Origin: UBA1930 sp943368475
Lineage (GTDB): Bacteria > Bacteroidota > Bacteroidia > Chitinophagales > Chitinophagaceae
DNA: 64,000 nucleotides
NCBI GenBank assembly: GCA_943368475.1
Contig: CALRLF020000010.1
Coordinates: 10,635-74,634 of the forward strand
Direction of reading: 5' to 3'
Part shown: positions 15,981 through 23,469 of the stretch, in pieces
Layout of the letters: every line of letters starts with the position of its first letter
How positions within the stretch are numbered: the stretch's first letter is position 1
Made by a program: the position numbers and the translations under genes
The notes under the pieces: generated by a model
Databases searched by the model: none
Told to the model about the DNA's origin: nothing
What the model saw: the letters and a program-made list of their open reading frames with translations, nothing else

Positions 15981-18221
15981 ATGAAAAAAATGATACTGCC
16001 ATGGTTATTTGTTATACTGGCATTGGCTTCTATGGCACAAGTAAAAATTACTGGAACGGTTAAAGACAATAGAAATCGTCCTTTAGCTGGTGCAAGTATT
16101 ACAATTGTAAATACCTACGATGGGGCTACAAGTGATTCTTTGGGAAGGTTTTTAATAAAAACAACTGAAAAAGGAAGTTTTTTAATCGAAGCGAAAATTT
16201 TGGGTTATAAAACTGTAAACCAGTCTGTAACCATTGCTAAAGAGCCTATTATTTTAACCTTTATTTTAAAGGAGGAAATCAGTGAATTGTCTGCCGTTAC
16301 AGTAACAGCTGGTAGCTTTGAAGCTGGCGATAAAAAACGAGCTGCAACAGTGTTAAGTGCATTGGATATTTATACAACAGGTGGAGCCAATGCCGATATT
16401 ACCAGTGCAGTAAAAACATTACCTGGTGCACAACAAGTGGGTGAGCAAGAAGGGTTATTTGTACGCGGTGGTGCAGGATATGAAACTAAGCAAATGATTG
16501 ATGGCATGGTTGTAAATAATCCATTTTTCTCTGGAGCTTCTGATATTGCTACAAGAGGTAGATTTTCTCCATCATTATTTAAAGGTAATGTGTTTAGTAC
16601 AGGTGGTTATAGTGCCTTATATGGTCAAGCATTAAGCAGTGTTTTGTTATTAGAAAGCATTGATTTACCCAATCGTTCCGAAGCTAGTGCTTCTATTTCA
16701 ACAGTATTCATAGGAGGTGGTTTTCAAAATTTAGCAAAGAATAAAAAATCGAGTTATGGAATTAATTATGGGTATACCAACTTGTTGCCCTATTTCTCTA
16801 TTGTAAAACAGAAGCCAGATTATTTTGCACTACCCGAATTTCATAGTGGCGATGCTAATTTTAGAATTAAAACCAAGAAAGGTGGAATGATAAAATATTT
16901 TACCTCGTTCTCAACCACAAAATTCGGATTAAGAAATCCAGATATTGATAGTGCTGCTTTAAAAAATGCTTTTGGTTTAAATGGTATTAATTGGTACAAT
17001 AACTTATCGTACAAAGAGAATTTGGGTAAAGGCTGGAAAGTATTAATGGGCTTAAGTTACAGTACCAATGTAGATAAACTAAGCAATACAATACAGAACC
17101 AAAATAATCAGGCAGTAAGTACTGGTACTGCTTATATCGATGATAAAAATTTTGCTTTAAAAAGTACACAGGATTTAACACAAATAAGAGCCGTTTTTGA
17201 AAAAAGATTAAGAGGTATTAGTGCAGCTAGATTTGGAGCAGAGTATTGGTATGCTTTTAGTAAAAATGCTTTTAATAGTTATAGTACCATACTTAAAGAT
17301 CATTTTAAATCTGTTTTTGGAGAAGCTGATTTATACATTACCAATGGCTTAGCAGCAAAAATTGGTGCAAGGGTAGAACATTCGTCTATTCTAAATAAAG
17401 CAAATATTGCACCTCGTTTATCATTGGCTTACAAAACAGGTAAAGGTGCACAAATGAGTTTGGCTTATGGTGAATTTTATCAAAAACCAGAGAATACAGA
17501 ATTGATTAATACTACAACAGGTGGTATAAGAGATTTGGGTTATACCAAAGCAACACATTACTTAATTAACTATATCAAAACTACCAATTTACAAACTTTT
17601 AGGGTGGAAGCTTACTATAAAAAGTACAATAATTTGGTACGAACTATTCCTACTGCCGATGTATTGGGAAGTGGCTACGCACAGGGGTTTGAATTGTTTT
17701 GGAGAGATAAAAAGACTATTCGAAATATTGATTACTGGATTAGCTACAGTTATTTAGATACCAAACGACAGTTTCAAAACTTTCCAACACAACTAAGGCC
17801 AACTTTTGGTACACCACACACTTTAAATGTAGTAACTAAAAATTTTGTAACCAAGTGGAAAACAGGCTTCAATTTTACTTACACTTATGCAACAGGTAGA
17901 CCTTACTATGATTTTAAATATAACACTGCAAGCACTAAAGTTGATATTAGAGATCAAGGTACTACACAAGATTTTCATAACCTTGGTTTTAGTATGAATT
18001 ATCTACCCAACCTGGGTAAACAAAATGCAAAAACCAATATTGTTTTGGTAGCAAGCGTAACAAACGCACTCAACTTTAATCAGGAATTTGGTTTTAGGTA
18101 TTCGAACAACGGTTTAAATAAAGTAGCTGTAACCCCGCCAGCGAAACAATTTTTCTTTATTGGTTGCTTTTTAAGCTGGGGAGTTGATAGAAGCCAGGAT
18201 GCAATTAACAATAATCTATAA
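15981..18221 (+). CDS. TonB-dependent receptor with carboxypeptidase-like N-terminal domain
   Basis: A 746-residue outer-membrane receptor. After a signal peptide ending in SMAQ comes a CarboxypepD_reg-like beta-sandwich (about residues 23-105, ITGTVKDNRNRPLAGASI), then a plug (VKTLPGAQQVGEQEGLFVRGG, then QMIDGMVVNNPFF) and a beta-barrel ending with a family-like aromatic strand. Such receptors import a ligand using TonB energy. No SusD partner follows, so it is not a classic Sus pair. ATG 15981 was chosen because the signal peptide begins there. It heads a run of five co-directional genes and may share their transcript; the ligand is unknown. Confidence 0.9.
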   Translation: MKKMILPWLFVILALASMAQVKITGTVKDNRNRPLAGASITIVNTYDGATSDSLGRFLIKTTEKGSFLIEAKILGYKTVNQSVTIAKEPIILTFILKEEISELSAVTVTAGSFEAGDKKRAATVLSALDIYTTGGANADITSAVKTLPGAQQVGEQEGLFVRGGAGYETKQMIDGMVVNNPFFSGASDIATRGRFSPSLFKGNVFSTGGYSALYGQALSSVLLLESIDLPNRSEASASISTVFIGGGFQNLAKNKKSSYGINYGYTNLLPYFSIVKQKPDYFALPEFHSGDANFRIKTKKGGMIKYFTSFSTTKFGLRNPDIDSAALKNAFGLNGINWYNNLSYKENLGKGWKVLMGLSYSTNVDKLSNTIQNQNNQAVSTGTAYIDDKNFALKSTQDLTQIRAVFEKRLRGISAARFGAEYWYAFSKNAFNSYSTILKDHFKSVFGEADLYITNGLAAKIGARVEHSSILNKANIAPRLSLAYKTGKGAQMSLAYGEFYQKPENTELINTTTGGIRDLGYTKATHYLINYIKTTNLQTFRVEAYYKKYNNLVRTIPTADVLGSGYAQGFELFWRDKKTIRNIDYWISYSYLDTKRQFQNFPTQLRPTFGTPHTLNVVTKNFVTKWKTGFNFTYTYATGRPYYDFKYNTASTKVDIRDQGTTQDFHNLGFSMNYLPNLGKQNAKTNIVLVASVTNALNFNQEFGFRYSNNGLNKVAVTPPAKQFFFIGCFLSWGVDRSQDAINNNL

Positions 18222-18252
18222 CTAATTTATAAAACTTTTAAAACAAACAAAC

Positions 18253-18531
18253 ATGAGTAACGAACAACAAAAAGATGATGCACTTTGGCAATTAGCCAAA
18301 AAAAGGGCTGCATTTAAAAAACAATTGGTTAGTTATTTTCTTGTGAACTGCTTGTTGATAGCTATTTGGATGTTGGGCTCTTATAAGTCGGAAGAAGTAA
18401 ATTATTTCTGGCCAATTTGGCCAATATTGGGATGGGGTATTGGTTTAGGTTTTAGTTATGCCGATGCTTATCATACAAATACATTATTCAGCACCGAAAA
18501 AGAATATGAAAAGTTAAAGAAAGAAAAATAG
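18253..18531 (+). CDS. Small 2TM domain-containing protein
   Basis: A 92-residue protein with a basic N-terminus (KKRAAFKKQL), two hydrophobic helices (LVSYFLVNCLLIAIWML and FWPIWPILGWGIGLGFSYA) and a charged lysine-rich tail, the layout of the 2TM family common in Bacteroidota. Function unknown; such proteins often sit beside regulators or histidine kinases. It begins 31 nt after the TonB receptor stop. Its TAG stop forms the first base of a tandem repeat. Confidence 0.78.
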   Translation: MSNEQQKDDALWQLAKKRAAFKKQLVSYFLVNCLLIAIWMLGSYKSEEVNYFWPIWPILGWGIGLGFSYADAYHTNTLFSTEKEYEKLKKEK

Positions 18532-18570
18532 TCAATGGTCAATGGTCAATGGTCAATGGTCAATGGTCAA
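18531..18570 (+). repeat. Heptanucleotide tandem repeat (GTCAATG, 5.7 copies)
   Basis: GTCAATG is repeated five full times plus GTCAA without any mismatch, starting in the stop codon of the 2TM gene. It lies in the 98-nt gap before the next gene of the run. Perfect repetition suggests copy-number variability by slippage. Confidence 0.9.
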
Positions 18571-18629
18571 AAAATATCGGGATTTATAAAGTTAACAAAC
18601 ATTATTAAACTTAAATAAAACAAACAATT

Positions 18630-19262
18630 ATGAAACAAATTATCGTATTAGTATGCATGTTATTTACAACAGCAGTTTTTGCACAAAGTGAAAAATATAT
18701 GGGTGCAATGGGAGGGGCATTACAACAATTAGGAGAAGCTAAAACAGCAGAAGAAATGACTGCTGTAGCTCAAAAATTTGAACGCATTGCTGATGCCGAA
18801 AAAACACAGTGGCTGCCTTACTATTATGCAGCTATGATTAAAGCTAGAATGAGTATGATGGGCTTTGGTGGAGATAAAGATGTTGTAGCCGATGAAGCAG
18901 CTGCATTAGTAGAAAAAGCTGAAGCAATAGAAAAAAATAACAGCGAAATTTTATGCATTAAAAGTTTAATTGCAACAGCAAAAATGCTGGTAAATCCACA
19001 AGCTAGGTACATGGAATATGGAATGAAATCTGGTCAGTATTTAGAAGAAGCTAAAAAAGCTGATGCAAATAATCCTCGTCCGTTTATGTTACAAGCGAAT
19101 AATCTAAAAAATACACCTGAACAATTTGGTGGTGGTTGTAAAACAGCCAAGCCCTTAGCAGAAAAAGCTTTACAGCTATATGCTAGTTTTAAACCAGTAA
19201 GTGCTGTTCATCCATCATGGGGTAAAGAAAGTGTACAGCAAATATTAGATGCTTGTAAATAA
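18630..19262 (+). CDS. Secreted helical protein, TPR-like, function unknown
   Basis: 210 residues starting with a signal peptide (MKQIIVLVCMLFTTAVFAQ). The mature part is alpha-helical with alanine-rich amphipathic repeats (AEEMTAVAQKFERIADAE, DEAAALVEKAEAIEKNN, GQYLEEAKKADANNPRP) that resemble degenerate TPR units, then a cysteine in GGGCKTAKPL and a final ILDACK. Likely periplasmic. I do not recognise a characterised family. It sits 98 nt downstream of the 2TM gene, across the heptanucleotide repeat. Confidence 0.72.
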   Translation: MKQIIVLVCMLFTTAVFAQSEKYMGAMGGALQQLGEAKTAEEMTAVAQKFERIADAEKTQWLPYYYAAMIKARMSMMGFGGDKDVVADEAAALVEKAEAIEKNNSEILCIKSLIATAKMLVNPQARYMEYGMKSGQYLEEAKKADANNPRPFMLQANNLKNTPEQFGGGCKTAKPLAEKALQLYASFKPVSAVHPSWGKESVQQILDACK

Positions 19263-19320
19263 AATAAGTTCTTATTCTTAGCAGAAGTAATTTTACTTCT
19301 GCTAATTTAATTTTCACTTT

Positions 19321-19911
19321 ATGGAAAACGAAACTCCTCTTTCTGCCGAACAAAGTTTGCAACTTATAGAAGGAATGATTAACAAAGCTAAAAACCGATT
19401 TAGCGACGATAGTTTTTTATACCTGCTTTGGGGATGGGTGATTTTAATTTGTAGCGTAGGTCAATTTATCATTCTCAAGTTTAGTTTATTCAATAATTCG
19501 GGAATGATTTGGGTGCTTACATGGGTAGCTGTAGTTGTGCAAATAATTTATTTGGTAAAACGTAAGAAGAAGGAGAAAGTAAAAACATATGCCGATGAAT
19601 TAATTGGTTTTTTATGGATGACATTTGGCATAAGTATGTTGCTACTAACTTTTATACTTGGTAAAACAAATACTTGGGCAATTATGTATCCTGTTGTTTT
19701 AATGATGTACGGAATACCAACTTTTTTAACAGGTGTAGTTATGAAATTTACACCTCTAAAAGTTGGTGGCATTTCGTGTTGGGTTTTAAGCATAATCGCT
19801 ACATTTTTAGCACCTATTTACATGTTGTTATTGGTTGCTATTGCTATGTTAACTGCTTGGATAATTCCTGGTTATCTTCTAAGAAATCTATACAAAAAAC
19901 AAGTTAATTAA
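19321..19911 (+). CDS. Integral membrane protein, paralogue A
   Basis: 196 residues. The N-terminus (LSAEQSLQLIEGMINKAKNRF) is an amphipathic helix, followed by about five or six hydrophobic helices ending in AWIIPGYLLRN. It is clearly paralogous to the next gene: both share SLQLI-x-x-MI-x-KAK near residue 20, LWG at the first helix and WxIPGxxLR near the end. Function unknown. It is separated from the next gene by only 1 nt, which suggests cotranslation and perhaps a heteromeric membrane complex (inference). Confidence 0.75.
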   Translation: MENETPLSAEQSLQLIEGMINKAKNRFSDDSFLYLLWGWVILICSVGQFIILKFSLFNNSGMIWVLTWVAVVVQIIYLVKRKKKEKVKTYADELIGFLWMTFGISMLLLTFILGKTNTWAIMYPVVLMMYGIPTFLTGVVMKFTPLKVGGISCWVLSIIATFLAPIYMLLLVAIAMLTAWIIPGYLLRNLYKKQVN

Positions 19912-19912
19912 T

Positions 19913-20587
19913 ATGGAAAAAAAATTAACCGAACAAGAAAGCCTGCAGTTAATTACCAGCATGATTCAAAAAGCAAAAGCCAGTTATTACGACCGTGGCA
20001 CTGGCTCAATACTTTGGGGAACTGTTGTAGCAATTGCATCTTTTGTAACCTATTTACAAAAGGAATATGACTTTAAATTGCCTTTTGATATTTTTTTAAT
20101 TGTTTTAGCAGCTATTATTCCTCAAATATTTATTGGTATAAAAGAAGGTAAGGAAAATAAAGTAACCAAGTTCGAAGATGCTGCCTGTAATGCTGTTTGG
20201 TTGGTATATGGCATTACCATTTTGGGATTAACGTTTTATCAAAATGTAATACCATTTGTATCGAACAATTTAATACAGGAAGAAGGTTGGCAAATGACGA
20301 AACATTACATAGCTAACAATAAACCAGATGAAGCAATAATACCCTTTGTGCCTAGCTTATATTCTATTTATGTGCTATTGTATGCCATGCCTACTTTGGT
20401 TACTGGAATAGCCAAAAAATTTATGCCAATGACAATTGGTGCAATTATTACCTACATACTGTTTGTGCTTTCTTGTTTTACTACATCTAAATATGATATG
20501 TTATTTGGAGCTTTTGCAGCCATTGTATGTTGGTTTATTCCTGGAATTATTTTAAGAAGCAGATACCTTAAGCAGAAAAATGTTTAA
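19913..20587 (+). CDS. Integral membrane protein, paralogue B
   Basis: 224 residues with the same plan as its upstream neighbour: amphipathic N-terminus (LTEQESLQLITSMIQKAKASYYD), about five hydrophobic helices and the closing motif CWFIPGIILRSRYLKQ. It has an extra loop around residues 115-145 (EEGWQMTKHYIANNKPDEA). Its last eight bases overlap the start of the winged-helix regulator, so the membrane proteins and regulator are likely translated together. Genes of this type preceding a small regulator recur in Bacteroidota (family memory). No enzyme motif was seen. Confidence 0.75.
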   Translation: MEKKLTEQESLQLITSMIQKAKASYYDRGTGSILWGTVVAIASFVTYLQKEYDFKLPFDIFLIVLAAIIPQIFIGIKEGKENKVTKFEDAACNAVWLVYGITILGLTFYQNVIPFVSNNLIQEEGWQMTKHYIANNKPDEAIIPFVPSLYSIYVLLYAMPTLVTGIAKKFMPMTIGAIITYILFVLSCFTTSKYDMLFGAFAAIVCWFIPGIILRSRYLKQKNV

Positions 20588-20873
20588 AGAACTTGATCCC
20601 ATATTACATTCTCAGCTTCGCCTTGCGGTGATGAGCTTACTCATTGGTGTGAAGGAAGCAGAGTTTACTTTTATAAAAGAAAAAACCAATTCTACAGCAG
20701 GTAATCTAAGTGTGCAGGTACAAAAATTAAAAGATGTTGGGTATATAGAAGTTAGTAAACAGTTTAAAGATAATTATCCATTAACTACCTGTTCAATTAC
20801 TAAAAAAGGCATTGCAGCTTTCGAAGCTTATGTTGTGGCTTTGCAAGAATATTTGCAAATCGGAAAACAATAA
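20580..20873 (+). CDS. Small winged-helix transcriptional regulator
   Basis: 97 residues forming a single winged-helix domain: LDPILHSQLRLAVMSLLI, then FTFIKEKTNSTAGNLSVQVQKLKDVGYIEV and TTCSITKKGIAAFEAYV. This matches the HTH_34/MarR-like short regulators. It probably controls its own operon, including the two membrane proteins upstream, whose second member it overlaps by 8 nt. No ligand-binding domain is present, so a membrane partner could serve as the sensor (inference). Confidence 0.85.
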   Translation: MFKELDPILHSQLRLAVMSLLIGVKEAEFTFIKEKTNSTAGNLSVQVQKLKDVGYIEVSKQFKDNYPLTTCSITKKGIAAFEAYVVALQEYLQIGKQ

Positions 20874-20905
20874 TTATAAAGAAAATATTTATTTCGACTA
20901 TATCT

Positions 20906-20954
20906 ATAAAATAAAAACTGCGATGCTTTATATACATCGCAGTTTTTATTTTAT
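20906..20954. terminator. Bidirectional terminator between regulator and dps
   Basis: The arms at 20906-20925 and 20935-20954 are perfectly complementary over 20 bp around a 9-nt loop (CTTTATATA). The A-run and T-run on the outside make it work in both directions. The right arm includes the dps stop codon (20951-20953). The outer part of its arms (TAAAATAAAAACTG / CAGTTTTTATTTTA) recurs at 15805-15840. Confidence 0.9.
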
Positions 20955-21427
20955 GCCTTTGTATGGGAACGTAAAAACCAAGCCATTTTTTCATGTTTTT
21001 CCATAAGACTTGTAATGAAATCGCAAGAACCTGCATCTTGAAAATCATTGGTAAAGCTGTGAATATGCTCTCTTAGTTGCATAATAATACTCTCATGATC
21101 GGCAAGCAGTTCTTTAATAAAGCCCTGACTATCATTTTTCTCTCTGGTCATTTCTGTTAAATGGGTAAGCTTTAGAATACTTTTTAAAGTTGCTGGTGCA
21201 TAATGACCAATAGTTCTAATACGTTCGGCAACATCATCAATAAATTGTTCTAATAAAGTAAATTGACTTTCGAAAAGCTTATGCTTATCGTAAAAATCAG
21301 CTCCCTCAATATTCCAATGAGCATTTTTTGTTTTTGTACAAAGTACAAATTCATCGGCTAAAATTTTACTTAAAACGATGGCAACGTTTTGGCTGTTTTT
21401 GCCTGTAATTCCAATATTTGTTTTCAT
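20951..21427 (-). CDS. dps: Dps-type ferritin-like DNA-protection protein
   Basis: A 158-residue four-helix protein. The ferroxidase ligands of Dps are visible in the classic spacing: H in KNAHWNIEG, D in FIDDVAERI and E in LFESQF. Dps assembles as a 12-mer that oxidises and stores iron with peroxide and protects DNA under stress. The start was placed at ATG 21427 (MKTNIGITGKNSQNVA); the longer frame adds 19 atypical residues. It is the last gene of the minus-strand stress island, and an 86-codon gene lies directly upstream with a 25-nt gap. Confidence 0.93.
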   Translation of the reverse strand: MKTNIGITGKNSQNVAIVLSKILADEFVLCTKTKNAHWNIEGADFYDKHKLFESQFTLLEQFIDDVAERIRTIGHYAPATLKSILKLTHLTEMTREKNDSQGFIKELLADHESIIMQLREHIHSFTNDFQDAGSCDFITSLMEKHEKMAWFLRSHTKA

Positions 21428-21452
21428 TTTATTTATTTGAATAAGAAAATTG

Positions 21453-21713
21453 TTAAAGAATGTATCTGTTGGGATGGTGTTCAATTACTTTTTGAATTAA
21501 AGTATTTGATGGATGACTTATTGCATAATCGTTCAAAAAATCGGACAGCGATTGATAGTAGTTTTCTAAAATTTCTATAGAAATATTAGCATTACTGTTG
21601 TTAGGAATGGTCATTGGCATTTCGTTTAAGAAATTGCTTAATTCCGGATACTTTTTGCTTATTTCTGAAAGGATAGAAAAAATTTCAGCATTTAAACTTT
21701 TTTCAGTTTTCAA
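21453..21713 (-). CDS. Small hypothetical protein upstream of dps
   Basis: 86 codons, mostly helical and acidic (FSILSEISKKYPELSNFLNEM, then ISIEILENYYQSLSDFLNDYAI), ending HHPNRYIL. The start would be TTG at 21713, since no ATG lies nearby. Its codon usage resembles that of its neighbours and it fills the gap before dps, so I think it is real. No recognised family; it may be a small stress-linked protein translated together with dps. Confidence 0.55.
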   Translation of the reverse strand: MKTEKSLNAEIFSILSEISKKYPELSNFLNEMPMTIPNNSNANISIEILENYYQSLSDFLNDYAISHPSNTLIQKVIEHHPNRYIL

Positions 21714-21785
21714 TTTTTTCTGTTTAATATTTCAAAAACGGTGTATCTATTTTACGAAAGCATTTATACAAAAAATGTAGGAATA

Positions 21786-22211
21786 CTATTTTTTATTTGT
21801 TTTATAACCCCATAATGTAACATGGGCTTTTTGATCGTTTCGGTTAACAAGTGTTTTATAAATAAACACTACTTTTTTAATGTTATGTTCTCCTTTTAAA
21901 TGAATAACCCTACTTTCTCCAGCATCTTTAATGGTATTATTTATTGTAAAATTTTCTTTGGTATTGCCAACATAAAATACTTCAAGGCTAATAAGTTTAA
22001 TGGGAGCATCATTTACCATGAATTTTAATGATTCAAACCTGTTGGCTCCAATAATTAAAATTTCATCGAAATCCTTTTGAAAGTTTACTGTAGTTTCTCC
22101 TAGTTTATGCCAACCAATTTTATCGCTAATTACAACTACTGGTTTTTGGGCATGTACTAATTGTGTTGTGCTTGTAAATGCAAGCAGTGTAATGATGAAT
22201 ATTTTTTTCAT
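21786..22211 (-). CDS. DUF2541-like secreted protein
   Basis: 141 residues with signal peptide MKKIFIITLLAFTSTTQLVHAQ. The mature part is a beta-rich domain: DKIGWHKLGETTVNFQKDFDEIL, GANRFESLKFMVNDAPIKLISLEVFY, a strand with GESRVIHLKG, and KAHVTLWGYKT. I recall this pattern in DUF2541-annotated proteins, whose function is unknown. It lies within the stress island, separated from its neighbours by about 70-140 nt on each side, so it may have its own promoter. Confidence 0.7.
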   Translation of the reverse strand: MKKIFIITLLAFTSTTQLVHAQKPVVVISDKIGWHKLGETTVNFQKDFDEILIIGANRFESLKFMVNDAPIKLISLEVFYVGNTKENFTINNTIKDAGESRVIHLKGEHNIKKVVFIYKTLVNRNDQKAHVTLWGYKTNKK

Positions 22212-22349
22212 TTTTTTATTTTAGTTGTAACATTTTTATTACTGTATAAAGTTGAGTTTCTTAATACTGTAATTGATACATAAGTAAGGTTAATAATTAC
22301 ACTATTCACAGGTATTACATGTGAAGTATTTGCTTTGTAATTTTATTTT

Positions 22350-23042
22350 TTAGTGCACTTGTTTTTTACTCAAAACTTCAAGTAGTTGTTGTGCAACTTC
22401 TTTTGAAGATGCTGGATTTTGCCCCGTAATAAGCATACCATCGGTTATGGCATATGATTCCCAGTCATTATTTTTTGAATATTCACCACCATTATTTTGT
22501 AATTCAGTTTCTAAAGAAAATGGAACAACATTTAGTAATTCAAGGGCTTTTTCTTCAGTGTTACTAAAGCCTGTAACTCTTTTGCCGTTTACAATAGAAT
22601 TTCCTTTTTTATCACGAACATTTAATAGCACAGCAGGGGAGTGGCAAACAGTTGCAATAGGTTTGTTGCTTTTCCAAAATGCTTTAATTAGTTTAATGCT
22701 GTTGCTATCCTTATTTAAGTCCCACAATGGACCATGCCCACCAGGAAAAAATATTGCATCGAAATTTATAGCAGATATATCTGCTAATTTCATAGTACAA
22801 CTTAAGATATTTTGTAACTCAATATCTTTATTAAACCTAAGTGTAGCTTCTGTTTGATTAATGGGTTCATTGCTTTTTGGGTCAATAGGAGGTTGGCCTC
22901 CATTGGGCGACGCAATTGTAATTACTGCACCAGCATCTTTGAATGTATAATAAGGGGTAGCAAACTCTTCTATCCAAAACCCAGTTTTTTGTCCTGTATC
23001 TCCCAAGTTACTATGTGAAGTAAGAACGATTAATATTTTCAT
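22350..23042 (-). CDS. DJ-1/PfpI family type 1 glutamine amidotransferase-like protein
   Basis: 230 residues of the Hsp31/YhbO-like superfamily. The nucleophile elbow is ATVCHSPAVLL, with GGHGPLWDL (oxyanion side) and an N-terminal acidic GFWIEEFATPYYTF. These proteins act on glyoxals or glycated products, or serve as chaperones under stress. The length and the FWIEEF/PYY motif suit the Hsp31-type glyoxalase III branch, though the third catalytic residue cannot be settled by eye. It fits the stress-gene neighbourhood. Confidence 0.88.
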   Translation of the reverse strand: MKILIVLTSHSNLGDTGQKTGFWIEEFATPYYTFKDAGAVITIASPNGGQPPIDPKSNEPINQTEATLRFNKDIELQNILSCTMKLADISAINFDAIFFPGGHGPLWDLNKDSNSIKLIKAFWKSNKPIATVCHSPAVLLNVRDKKGNSIVNGKRVTGFSNTEEKALELLNVVPFSLETELQNNGGEYSKNNDWESYAITDGMLITGQNPASSKEVAQQLLEVLSKKQVH

Positions 23043-23065
23043 TTCTATAAACTTTAGTTGTGTTC

Positions 23066-23452
23066 TTACAAATGTTTTTGAAAGTGTTTCTTTACAAAGG
23101 CATGTTCTTGGCTTTCCGTCATTTTATCAGCCTGCTGTACTTCAAGTTTCGTTTTTATATATCGCTGATCATTTTTTAAAATATTGTATAATTCAACTTT
23201 GGCATCAGTTGGGCCAAAAAGAATTACTTCATCAAAATTTTTAATTAGCTCACCTAATTCTTTGTAGTAAGCAAATTGCTGTTGATGCTCTTTGTTGTGC
23301 ATGATGTGCTCACTTTTTTCGAGACTTTGCTCTTTTGCAGTATGGGTAAATTTCGATTCTATATAGCTTGTTTCAATCGGATCTGCAGTAAACTCAATGA
23401 TATGAGCAATTGAATGATCCATCCAAATGCCTAATTGCTTTTGTATTGACAT
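23066..23452 (-). CDS. Conserved hypothetical protein (release-factor-like fold suspected)
   Basis: 128 residues, soluble, with no signal peptide. N-terminal GIWMDHSIAHIIEF, middle HNKEHQQQFAYYKELGELIKNFDEVILFGPTDAKVELYNIL and C-terminal ADKMTESQEHAFVKKHF. The FDEVILFGPTDAKVEL strand-turn is reminiscent of bacterial archaeo-eukaryotic release-factor (baeRF/eRF1-domain) proteins, but the N-terminal and catalytic parts are absent, so this is only a suspicion. It is tightly placed between the glycosyltransferase and the PfpI-like gene (17 and 23 nt gaps). Confidence 0.6.
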   Translation of the reverse strand: MSIQKQLGIWMDHSIAHIIEFTADPIETSYIESKFTHTAKEQSLEKSEHIMHNKEHQQQFAYYKELGELIKNFDEVILFGPTDAKVELYNILKNDQRYIKTKLEVQQADKMTESQEHAFVKKHFQKHL

Positions 23453-23469
23453 GTTTTTTATTTTAAGAT

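Noticed and set aside
15981..18221. SusC of a polysaccharide utilisation locus
   Set aside because: No SusD partner or linked carbohydrate enzymes; better described as a general TonB receptor.
18531..18570. CRISPR array
   Set aside because: The 7-bp unit is directly tandem with no spacers and no cas gene is present.
23066..23452. Full bacterial release-factor homologue
   Set aside because: Only a short segment looks like it; the catalytic GGQ-type loop and other domains are absent.
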